Below are positions 8,808 through 15,600 of a DNA stretch of 64,000 nucleotides, in pieces. Position numbers and translations under genes: made by a program. How positions within the stretch are numbered: the first letter of the stretch is position 1; each line of letters starts with the position of its first letter. The notes beneath the pieces are model-generated. The model searched no databases. It had not been told where the DNA came from and saw nothing but the letters and a program-made list of their open reading frames with translations. This stretch comes from Antrihabitans stalactiti. Lineage in GTDB: Bacteria; Actinomycetota; Actinomycetes; Mycobacteriales; Mycobacteriaceae. The stretch covers positions 372,001-436,000 of the forward strand of contig NZ_VCQU01000002.1 in assembly GCF_012932915.1 (NCBI RefSeq). The letters are read 5' to 3'.

Positions 8808-9546
8808 CGACGAAGCCGTAAAAGGCCGAGTACCGCAGCTCAGGTGCCTCGAGAAACACCGTGTGCGCCAACGCCGATCCGAGCCAGGTCCAGGTGAACA
8901 GCGCGAACGGCACTGCCGCCAACCCTCGTGAGTCTTTTTGGAGTCTATGGACTCCAAAAAGACTCACGACCTCGATGAGTACCGCCATCAGCAGCGCGAC
9001 CGCGAACCAGCCGAGATAGTTCGTGTACGGAATGTGTTCCAGGCCAGGCAGTCCCGGCCGCGGCGAGGTCCAGGTCCATTGCCCGTCGGCGACCATCTGT
9101 GGGTCGAGGTAGAGATCCCAGCCGACTGCTCCAATCGCGGTGGCGAGGATCCGAATCGGCTTGCTGGGCAAGAGAAATGCTGCGACTGTCCACACAGAAT
9201 AGATACCGGCGGTCCAGGCGAGGGGGACGATTGCGGGCACGTCCGCGATGGACGGACCCAGCCGCCAGAGGTCGTAGTGATAGGAGCCGAACGGGAAACT
9301 CGTGGTCACACCGGCAATTTCGGCGGCCAGACCGATTCCGCCGGTGATCGCAAAGAAGGCTGCCGCCCAGGCGAAGCCACGTACGGCTGCGGCGTGAACG
9401 AGACATGCGGCAGCAAACAGCACCACGACGGCAACGGTGACGACGTCACGCGCATGACCGTTCGTCAACGGATACGAAATCTGCGTCAACACCGTTGCGA
9501 TCGCCAGCGCGACGGACACGCGTCCGGCGATCACGCTCGCCGCCAC
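8677..9546 (-). CDS. cruF: Carotenoid 1',2'-hydratase family protein CruF
   Basis: A 289-residue membrane protein of the CruF/DUF422 family with about seven hydrophobic segments; GWDLYLDPQMV and the WTYxGS-like WTWLGSALAH are family hallmarks. Members hydrate the psi end of a carotene to give a 1'-hydroxyl. The track of conservation ends near residue 255; the last 33 residues are antisense to the thioesterase gene. Residues about 193-207 (VVSLFGVHRLQKDSR) are encoded by a 44-base palindrome that also occurs, nearly unchanged, at 36981. GTG 9546 or GTG 9534 may be the start; the latter gives a GTGA overlap with the crtO stop. Confidence 0.85.
   Translation of the reverse strand: MAASVIAGRVSVALAIATVLTQISYPLTNGHARDVVTVAVVVLFAAACLVHAAAVRGFAWAAAFFAITGGIGLAAEIAGVTTSFPFGSYHYDLWRLGPSIADVPAIVPLAWTAGIYSVWTVAAFLLPSKPIRILATAIGAVGWDLYLDPQMVADGQWTWTSPRPGLPGLEHIPYTNYLGWFAVALLMAVLIEVVSLFGVHRLQKDSRGLAAVPFALFTWTWLGSALAHTVFLEAPELRYSAFYGFVVMAVLGIPLSLRMWRELQPIELPSLAAVRGAAWPPRSARDRRL
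8926..8969. repeat. Palindrome copy 1, inside cruF
   Basis: Two perfect 20-base inverted arms (left arm TCGTGAGTCTTTTTGGAGTC) around a four-base loop TATG. It lies in frame within cruF, in a loop between membrane segments. Near-identical to the element at 36981-37028. Confidence 0.9.
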
Positions 9547-11087
9547 GGTTTTCGACGGTCGGCGAGGGCGAGCCGCGCGACGCTACGACCGCTCGCTCCG
9601 GACACGCCACCACCCGGATGGGTCGACGCCCCGGTCAGGTACAGCCCTTTCGCGCCAGGCACTCGATAGCCGGACAGTTCGGGAAGCGGCCGCCACATCA
9701 TCATCTGGCCGAGCGACATCTCCACGTGCATCACGTTGCCACCGATCAGACCGATCTCTCGCTCCAGCTCTGCAGGGGACTGGACGTGCCGGTCGAGGAT
9801 GGAGTCCGTGAATCCCGGTGCGTAACTTTCGAGTTCTGCAACGATCCGATCTGCCTCGGGCTCTGCGGCATCGGTCCACGACCTGCCGCCGGACAGCGCG
9901 TACGGCTGCCACTGCGACCACAGCGAAATCTGCTGCTGGCCGGCCGGCGCGATCGACGGATCGACAGCGCTGAAACTCATCGCGAGCACTGCCGGGTGCG
10001 GGGGCAATTCGCCCGCGAGAGCGGCGCCGTGGGCAAGACGCAATTGGGCACGGTCGTGCACGAGCAGCTGCAGGCCGGTCGCAGTGTCGGCGGTGGATTG
10101 CCCGTAGTTGGGTAGCCCCGACGTCGCCAGCCGCACGACCATCCCGATCCCCGGACCGACTCGAATGCGTCGACGCCAGTCGTCCAGCGTCGCGGTGTCG
10201 AAACCGCCGTGCGACAGCAGGTCCAACGTGGTCAGGACGTGGCAGCCGGCCACGACGGTCCGTGCACGGAGCTCGCCGTCCGCCGTCCGGACCAGCCAGC
10301 CACGGTCGGTGTGCCGAAGCTCGGTCACGGCGGTGGACGCATGGACGACGCCGCCGTCGGCAGCCAGCCGCGATACCAACGCGTCCGTCAATGCGCCGCT
10401 ACCGCCGACAGCGCGACCAGGGGGTGTGGTGTGCATCAGTGCGGCGAATCCGACCATCGGAGCGGTGCCAGGTTCCGACATCGGCGGTCCCGACTGGGCG
10501 CCGAACCAGGCCAGCGCCGCTTTCAGCCGCTCGTCGCGAAAAGTCTCGTCCAACAACGCGTCGCCGGAGGACAGAAACTGTCGAGACAGTTCGCTGCCGC
10601 CGTCGTCTGCGTCGAGGCCCCAGAACGATCGCAGCAGGCCACCGGGCGACGGCGCGGACCGGAAGGCCCGCATCACGCGTTCGCTGCGCGGTGCCCACAC
10701 GTCGACGAACCCGCGATACGCAGCCGCCTCGGCGAGACCGCATGAGGCCGCTATCGACTCGCAGGTGCGCTCGACGCTGCGGTGGAAGATGATTCCCGGA
10801 CCACCGGTGCCGGGCGCAGCGGGCGCGAAAGCCCATGGGTCGCAGTCGATGTAGCGAAGGCCGTGGCTGGCGAGGTCCAGCTCCTCGATGATCCCGGTGT
10901 GGCGGATCATGATGTGCGCCGACGAACCGCGGTCGACGCGATGGCCGGGGAAGCGTTCGACGGTCGACACGGCGCCACCTAGGACCGAATCGGATTCGAA
11001 CACCTCGACCGACAACCCCGCCTTTGCGAGGTAACAGGCCGCTACCAGCGCATTGTGTCCGGACCCGACGACCGCAACGTCGATCAC
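9531..11087 (-). CDS. crtO: Carotenoid ketolase CrtO
   Basis: A 518-residue FAD-dependent oxidoreductase very similar along its whole length to the CrtO beta-carotene 4-ketolase of Rhodococcus erythropolis as I remember it. Hallmarks are VAVVGSGHNALVAACYLAKA, GGAVSTVERFPGH, HIMIRHTGIIEEL near the N terminus, GAQSGPPMSEPGTAPMVGFA mid-protein and LTGASTHPGGGVSGASGRS at the end. It would introduce a keto group on a beta-ring. GTG 11087 overlaps the stop of the GNAT gene as GTGA, which fixes the start. The stop overlaps cruF. GNAT-crtO-cruF read as one transcript. No lycopene cyclase is in the window, so the ring it acts on must be made elsewhere. Confidence 0.92.
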   Translation of the reverse strand: MIDVAVVGSGHNALVAACYLAKAGLSVEVFESDSVLGGAVSTVERFPGHRVDRGSSAHIMIRHTGIIEELDLASHGLRYIDCDPWAFAPAAPGTGGPGIIFHRSVERTCESIAASCGLAEAAAYRGFVDVWAPRSERVMRAFRSAPSPGGLLRSFWGLDADDGGSELSRQFLSSGDALLDETFRDERLKAALAWFGAQSGPPMSEPGTAPMVGFAALMHTTPPGRAVGGSGALTDALVSRLAADGGVVHASTAVTELRHTDRGWLVRTADGELRARTVVAGCHVLTTLDLLSHGGFDTATLDDWRRRIRVGPGIGMVVRLATSGLPNYGQSTADTATGLQLLVHDRAQLRLAHGAALAGELPPHPAVLAMSFSAVDPSIAPAGQQQISLWSQWQPYALSGGRSWTDAAEPEADRIVAELESYAPGFTDSILDRHVQSPAELEREIGLIGGNVMHVEMSLGQMMMWRPLPELSGYRVPGAKGLYLTGASTHPGGGVSGASGRSVARLALADRRKPWRRA

Positions 11088-11701
11088 GAGGTCGGTCGGT
11101 CGTCGGCGGTGAGGGGCAGATTCCTGCCGAGCACGGCGAACGGCCGGCTGTCGCCGGTGAAAGTGAAGTTCCTGATGACGTCGTTGAACCCGAGCCTGCG
11201 ATACAAGCGCCACGCTCGGTTGTCTTCGTGGTTCACCTCGGGAGTGGACAGCAGCGCGACCTGCTCGGTGCGGTCGGCCAGCAACCGCACCAGCATCGCT
11301 TCACCCAAGCCGTGTCCTTGCGCGTTCGGGTGAACGTGCAACTCGGTCAATTCGAAGTAGTTGGCCATCGTTTGCCGAATTGCGGCCTCGCTCCACCCTG
11401 CGTTGCGCATGCCGCCGTAGACCTGTTGGTGCCACCACTGGTGTGGGGCTCCGCGGTAGCCGTAGCCGACCGCGACCAGTTTGGACGATTGGCCTTGGTT
11501 GACTACGGCCCCGACTGCCCGCCAACCCGGTCTGGAGATGTGTTCGGTCCACATGGGTGCCCGGTGGTGTTCGGTGCCCTTCGGGTAGTCCATCGCAGCG
11601 ACGTAGATGGCGAGAGCTTCGCGAAGCCGCGCACGGACCTCCTGCGGCGACAGATCGACGACAAGCGGTGTCTGGGCGGGGATGTGTTCGACTGCCCTCA
11701 C
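11084..11701 (-). CDS. GNAT acetyltransferase, Rv2170-like
   Basis: A 205-residue GNAT-fold protein; the acetyl-CoA loop is in LHVHPNAQGHGLGEAML (about residues 121-137) and the C-terminal NHEDNRAWRLYRRLGF is typical. By position and sequence it corresponds to M. tuberculosis Rv2170, described as a protein acetyltransferase; the acceptor here is unknown. GTG 11701 follows GAAGAG closely; the exact start is not certain. It is first in an operon with crtO and cruF, which makes it a candidate for co-regulation with pigment synthesis rather than evidence of a pigment role. Confidence 0.8.
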   Translation of the reverse strand: MRAVEHIPAQTPLVVDLSPQEVRARLREALAIYVAAMDYPKGTEHHRAPMWTEHISRPGWRAVGAVVNQGQSSKLVAVGYGYRGAPHQWWHQQVYGGMRNAGWSEAAIRQTMANYFELTELHVHPNAQGHGLGEAMLVRLLADRTEQVALLSTPEVNHEDNRAWRLYRRLGFNDVIRNFTFTGDSRPFAVLGRNLPLTADDRPTS

Positions 11702-11861
11702 CTCTTCTGTCGACGAAACCTGTCGGTGGCCCGCTCTATATTCAAACCGTCGAATAAACGTTCGATGTCGGTGATCCGGCGTACACCCGAGGGAAGCGGG
11801 TCACGCCGGGTCCCGAGCTTGATTATCCGATCATCCGGCCGGTGGCGAGGAGGTCAACTAA

Positions 11862-12320
11862 ATGGCTGGTCAGGTCAGTCGGGCGAAGCGGATTGCGCCG
11901 CCCGTGGGTGTGCGGGCGCCACGCGCTTTGCTCGACCGTGCAGACCGTTTGTTGATGGACGCGGTGGGCGAAGAGGATCCGCGCGAGCGCTTCCAGGTCG
12001 CCTACCTTGCCGCCCTGCGAGGGGCTGCGGCGGTGTTGGCGGCGACGGTCGCAACGCGTCCCGCGCGGGAGCGGTCGCGCAGTGCGTGGGTATTGCTGGC
12101 GGGAGCGGCTCCAGAGTTCGTGATGTGGGCCGATTACTTCGCGGATCATTCGGCGACGCGCGCTGCGCTGGAGGCTGGATTGTCGCGTGAGATCACCGAT
12201 CAGCAGGCCGACGCCTTCTACGCGCGGGTCAGTGCCTTCCTCCATGACGTCGAAGATCTCCTTGGAGAGGCCGGAAGGCTCCGTCCAGAGTCCGATTGGG
12301 GGTCCGGAGTGTCTGCTTGA
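11862..12320 (+). CDS. HEPN-domain protein of the SAV_6107 type
   Basis: A 152-residue, mostly helical soluble protein that resembles the actinobacterial SAV_6107 HEPN family. ALLDRADRLLMDAVGEEDPR starts the first helix, and helices with RFQVAYLAALRGAAAVLAAT and WVLLAGAAPEFVMWADYF follow. The canonical HEPN RNase motif (R-x4-6-H) is not obvious, so nuclease activity cannot be claimed. Start ATG 11862 has GAGGAGG about nine bases upstream. It stands between the divergent GNAT operon and the DUF3040 gene, in a place next to the division cluster that is conserved in relatives. Confidence 0.72.
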   Translation: MAGQVSRAKRIAPPVGVRAPRALLDRADRLLMDAVGEEDPRERFQVAYLAALRGAAAVLAATVATRPARERSRSAWVLLAGAAPEFVMWADYFADHSATRAALEAGLSREITDQQADAFYARVSAFLHDVEDLLGEAGRLRPESDWGSGVSA

Positions 12321-12362
12321 GGGGGAATGTTTGCAAGTAGGGGGTGGATTGGTGGTACGGCT

Positions 12363-12411
12363 TACAATCACCTCGTATCATGGTGAATAGGTAGCCGCCA
12401 AAGTCGGCTAC
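12363..12411 (+). promoter_or_regulatory. Possible promoter and leader hairpin of the DUF3040 gene
   Basis: TACAAT at 12363-12368 resembles a -10 box. Downstream, GTAGCCG (12391-12397) and CGGCTAC (12405-12411) form a perfect seven-base stem with a seven-base loop in the expected leader. No good -35 was found. Confidence 0.4.
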
Positions 12412-12462
12412 TCGTCGTCTTCGCACAAAGGCGGCAAGAGATCTAGTGCAAGGGGAGGTACC

Positions 12463-12885
12463 GTGCCACTCTCCGAGCACGAGCAGCGCATGCTCGATCA
12501 GATCGAGAGCGCTCTCTATGCTGAGGACCCCAAGTTCGCTTCGACGGTGAAGGCTGGTCGTCTACGCGCAGCCTCCAGCCGTCGTCGGCTCCAAGCGGCG
12601 GCGTTGTTCGTCCTTGGCCTCGTATTACTAGTCGCAGGTGTTGCTCTGCCGATCAAGCCCGGCGGATTTCCGATCATCAGTCTGATCGGCTTCATCGTGA
12701 TGTTCGGAGCAGGTGTGCTGCTACTTCTTGGCGGCTCCGCTAAAGCCCATCGTGACGCCGCCGAGCCGCCCAGCGGCGATATCCGGCGGCCCGGCAGTGG
12801 GGGAGCGAAGTCTCGTGCCCGCAAGTCGGGTGGCTTCGCGGCGCGCATGGAAGACCGCTTCCGGCGCAGGTTCGAACAGGAATAG
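12463..12885 (+). CDS. DUF3040 membrane protein (Rv2169c-like)
   Basis: A 140-residue protein with the DUF3040 N terminus MPLSEHEQRMLDQIESALYA, then two membrane helices (about residues 46-64 and 70-88) and a basic, low-complexity C-terminal tail. It corresponds to M. tuberculosis Rv2169c immediately upstream of mraZ. Function is unknown; the two helices and basic ends suggest both termini in the cytoplasm. GTG 12463 is supported by GGGGAGG five bases upstream. A strong intrinsic terminator follows, which separates it from the division cluster. Confidence 0.85.
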   Translation: MPLSEHEQRMLDQIESALYAEDPKFASTVKAGRLRAASSRRRLQAAALFVLGLVLLVAGVALPIKPGGFPIISLIGFIVMFGAGVLLLLGGSAKAHRDAAEPPSGDIRRPGSGGAKSRARKSGGFAARMEDRFRRRFEQE

Positions 12886-12901
12886 TCTCCTTACCGACAA
12901 C

Positions 12902-12940
12902 AACGGCGCAGTACCCGGATGGGTGCGGCGCCGTTTTTTT
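12902..12940 (+). terminator. Rho-independent terminator after the DUF3040 gene
   Basis: ACGGCGC and GCGCCGT form the outer stem, ACCC/GGGT extends it inside, and a run of seven T follows. It is the clearest intrinsic terminator in the window. Confidence 0.88.
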
Positions 12941-12971
12941 GTGCGTCCGCGGTCGGTTCGGCGCACCTAGG

Positions 12972-13022
12972 GCATGAATGTCACATTCAACCGGTCAGAT
13001 CGGCTGAATGTGACATTGATGC
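12972..13022. repeat. 51-base palindrome with GCATGAATG ends
   Basis: AATGTCACATTCA (12977-12989) is perfectly complementary to TGAATGTGACATT (13005-13017). Outside this, GCAT/ATGC extends the arms past one G-G mismatch. It lies in the 448-base gap 12886-13333 between the DUF3040 gene and mraZ, where no gene is seen. Its outer GCATGAATG is shared with the element at 48523. Confidence 0.8.
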
Positions 13023-13143
13023 GGGCCCGGCGGCGGTAATCAGGGCTGGCGCAGGCCGCTTCCGCCACCGAGCGGGCCATCGCCCCCACTTCGCCCCACC
13101 GCGCCGCCGTGTGGCGGTTTCTCACCCCACAAACCACCACCAG

Positions 13144-13213
13144 CTACGGTGATCACGGAGAAAGGGACCAATTTACGCAGTACGAACGGTCCTTTTGTCC
13201 ATGATCACCGTAG
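13144..13213. repeat. 70-base inverted repeat upstream of mraZ
   Basis: Two 26-base arms, 13144-13169 and 13188-13213, match at 23 of 26 positions as inverted copies, around an 18-base centre. The outer 12 bases CTACGGTGATCA/TGATCACCGTAG are perfect. No open reading frame fits inside. It could be a small palindromic repeat element or a cruciform boundary for the division cluster. Confidence 0.8.
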
Positions 13214-13261
13214 TGCTGCACACTGAAAGACACGCCTGACCTGGGAATTACACCGAGGTGA

Positions 13262-13292
13262 TTGCGTGTGGGGGAAAGTGGGGTAATGTGGT
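13262..13292 (+). promoter_or_regulatory. mraZ promoter with probable MraZ operator
   Basis: Three direct pentamers GTGGG (13268), GTGGG (13278) and GTGGT (13288) are spaced exactly ten bases apart. MraZ proteins bind TGGG-type repeats of this layout before their own operon. TAATGT (13284-13289) is a likely -10 and TTGCGT (13262-13267) a -35 with a 16-base gap, so the repeats cover the promoter and bound MraZ would repress it. Confidence 0.7.
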
Positions 13293-13333
13293 GCAAAGCG
13301 GAGAGCGAAGGGTGAAGCAACCGGAGGTGTCGA

Positions 13334-13765
13334 GTGTTCCTCGGTACCTTCACGCCCAAACTCGATGACAAGGGGCGACTCACGTTGCCCGCAAAGTTTC
13401 GCGACGATCTGGCGGGAGGGTTGATGGTGACGAACGGTCAAGACCACAGCCTTGCCGTCTACCCACGTGCCGAGTTCGCCGCATTGGCTCGTAGAGCCGC
13501 TGCAGCGTCGCGAAGCAACGAGAAAGCGCGTGCCTACGTTCGCCAGTTGGCCGCAAACACCGACGAACAAGTTCCGGACGCCCAGGGCCGCATCACCTTG
13601 TCGTCGAATCATCGCAAGTACGCAGGCCTTTCCAAGGAATGCGTCGTGATCGGTTCGGTCGACTTCGTGGAGATCTGGGACAAGGAGGCGTGGGAAAACT
13701 ACGCCGCCGCGAACGAAGAGAGTTACTCGCAAGCTAGCGACGAGTCGCTGGACGGAATTCTGTAG
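13334..13765 (+). CDS. mraZ: Transcriptional regulator MraZ
   Basis: A 143-residue protein with two SpoVT/AbrB-like swapped-hairpin DNA-binding repeats: [20 protein letters not shown] at the start and [18 protein letters not shown] around residues 82-99. It forms rings that bind direct repeats upstream of the dcw operon and regulate it, and such repeats are present here at 13268-13292. GTG 13334 is preceded by GGAGG at a good distance. It is the first gene of the division/cell-wall cluster; rsmH follows after 153 bases. Confidence 0.95.
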   Translation: MFLGTFTPKLDDKGRLTLPAKFRDDLAGGLMVTNGQDHSLAVYPRAEFAALARRAAAASRSNEKARAYVRQLAANTDEQVPDAQGRITLSSNHRKYAGLSKECVVIGSVDFVEIWDKEAWENYAAANEESYSQASDESLDGIL

Positions 13766-13807
13766 CCGGCCACGACTCAGGCGAGCGCCGCGAGGCCTCT
13801 GCCCGAG

Positions 13808-13861
13808 GGGGACCCTGACGCACTTCCCCAGCGCCAGGTTCCCCGCTCGGTCAGGGACCCC
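13808..13861. other. Hairpin between mraZ and rsmH
   Basis: GGGGACCCTGAC (13808-13819) and GTCAGGGACCCC (13850-13861) pair with one mismatch around a 30-base loop. There is no T-run, so it is not a standard terminator; it may tune read-through or mRNA stability before rsmH. Confidence 0.5.
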
Positions 13862-13918
13862 GCGGCACTCGCTCCCACAGCAGGCGGCCGAAGCAAAAGC
13901 AGGATCCGGAGGACACAC

Positions 13919-14926
13919 GTGGACCGCGATGCGGGAGCCGACCAGAATCCTCCCGGCCACCCCGCTGCCACGCACATCCCGGTTCTCCTGCATCGCGCAG
14001 ACGAATTGCTGGGACCTGCTGTCGGCGGTGACGATGCCGTTTTCATCGATGCCACCCTCGGGCTCGGCGGACATTCCGAACACTTTCTGCGGACCTACCC
14101 GAATCTGCGCTTGATCGGTCTCGATCGCGATCCGCAAGCGCTCGCGATGGCCGGTCAGCGGCTCGCGCCTTTTGCCGATCGAATCACGTTGGTACACAGC
14201 CGATACGACGGAATCGCCGAAGCACTTGCCCACGCGGGCCTCGCGCCGACCGACTCGGTGCACGCGATCCTGTTCGATCTCGGCGTGTCGTCGATGCAAC
14301 TCGACGAGTCCGACCGCGGCTTTGCATATTCCATCGACGCCCCGCTGGACATGCGAATGGACCCGACCGTTGGGCTGACAGCGGCCGACATTCTCAATAC
14401 CTACAGTCATGGCGATCTGGCGCGCATCCTCAAGACCTACGGCGACGAGCGCTTTGCGGGCCGGATCGCATCGGAGGTCGTACGCCGCAGGCAGAAGGTG
14501 CCGTTCACGACGAGTGCCGCGTTGGTCGAGCTGATCTACGACGCCATCCCCGCCGCGACCCGACGAACCGGTGGCCATCCAGCCAAGCGGACGTTCCAAG
14601 CACTGCGCGTCGAAGTCAACGGCGAACTCGACTCGCTGAGCGCTGCAATTCCGGCGGCGTTGGATGCGTTGCGCATCGGGGGCCGCGTCGTGTTCATGTC
14701 GTACCAATCGCTGGAAGACAAGGTCGTCAAACAGGCTCTGGCCCCGCGTGTGTTGTCGGCGACGCCTGTTGGACTACCGGTCGAACTGCCTGGGATGGGA
14801 CCCGAATTCACGTTGCTGACCCGAGGGGCCGAGAAGGCCTCCGACACCGAAATCGAGCAGAACCCCAGATCGGCACCGGTGCGAATGCGCGCTGCTGAAC
14901 GTATTGCCAGGAGGTCGGCCGCATGA
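13919..14926 (+). CDS. rsmH: 16S rRNA (cytosine-1402-N4)-methyltransferase RsmH
   Basis: A 335-residue SAM-dependent enzyme (MraW) that methylates C1402 in the 16S rRNA decoding centre. [15 protein letters not shown] opens the domain; [14 protein letters not shown] is the SAM-binding loop; [20 protein letters not shown] and the helical insertion are typical, and [14 protein letters not shown] is near the end. GTG 13919 follows GGAGG by six bases. A 20-residue variable N-terminal leader precedes the conserved part. The stop overlaps the ftsL start (ATGA). Confidence 0.96.
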   Translation: MDRDAGADQNPPGHPAATHIPVLLHRADELLGPAVGGDDAVFIDATLGLGGHSEHFLRTYPNLRLIGLDRDPQALAMAGQRLAPFADRITLVHSRYDGIAEALAHAGLAPTDSVHAILFDLGVSSMQLDESDRGFAYSIDAPLDMRMDPTVGLTAADILNTYSHGDLARILKTYGDERFAGRIASEVVRRRQKVPFTTSAALVELIYDAIPAATRRTGGHPAKRTFQALRVEVNGELDSLSAAIPAALDALRIGGRVVFMSYQSLEDKVVKQALAPRVLSATPVGLPVELPGMGPEFTLLTRGAEKASDTEIEQNPRSAPVRMRAAERIARRSAA

Positions 14927-15600
14927 GCGATCGCACATCGAAACGTCGACGCAACGACGATGCCAAACCTGCCAGAAAGACGGCCAAGAAGAAGGACAGC
15001 CGGTCGGGCGCGGCCAAGCGCGCGTACGAACGCCGCAATCAGCGCGCCGGTGCCCTGGCGAGCTCCGAAACAGGTGTCCTGCCACAGACCGCGTCGACCT
15101 TAGCTGCGCGAGTTCCTTTCGTGGCCACGATCATTGCGTTGCTCGGTGTGGGTCTCGCGATTACTTTGCTGCTGACGACACGTGCCGCACAAGACAGCTA
15201 CGAGTTGTCGACCGCCCGCGAGCACAACGAGCGCTTGTCACAGGAGCGCGCAGCCCTGCAGCGCGATGTGCAGGCAGCCGATTCCGCCCCGGACCTCGCC
15301 GCCAAGGCTCGCGAACTCGGCATGATCCCGGCAAAAGATCCGGCACGGTTGGTCGTCGCACCCGACGGATCGGTCGTTGTGATCGGCAAGCCGACGCCCG
15401 CATCGGGGGCGCCCGCGCCACTGCTGAACAACACAGCTCAGCCGGGTCCGGTTAGGCCGAATCCGGCGGTCCGACCGTCGCCGACCAATAGCCCGAACGC
15501 CACGCCGCAAACCACGAATGGGCCGCAGTTGCAAGCGCAGGGTGAACAATTGGTACCCATGACGATCAGTCCGCAGCCCGCAACGGCGGCGCCGCGGTGA
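14923..15600 (+). CDS. ftsL: Cell division protein FtsL, long form
   Basis: A 225-residue bitopic protein in the position of Rv2164c. A very basic cytoplasmic segment (residues 1-60, rich in Lys/Arg) is followed by one membrane helix (about 66-85, [20 protein letters not shown]) and a periplasmic coiled-coil segment (about 90-130) with [18 protein letters not shown] long Pro/Asn/Ala-rich tail (about 150-225) is unstructured. FtsL links FtsQ/FtsB-type proteins to the FtsW-PbpB synthase. Ends overlap rsmH (ATGA) and pbpB (GTGA). Confidence 0.88.
   Translation: MSDRTSKRRRNDDAKPARKTAKKKDSRSGAAKRAYERRNQRAGALASSETGVLPQTASTLAARVPFVATIIALLGVGLAITLLLTTRAAQDSYELSTAREHNERLSQERAALQRDVQAADSAPDLAAKARELGMIPAKDPARLVVAPDGSVVVIGKPTPASGAPAPLLNNTAQPGPVRPNPAVRPSPTNSPNATPQTTNGPQLQAQGEQLVPMTISPQPATAAPR

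Noticed and set aside
10108-10854. Plus-strand frame of 248 codons within crtO
   Set aside because: Antisense to CrtO, Arg/Ser/Pro-rich, without domains or ribosome site.
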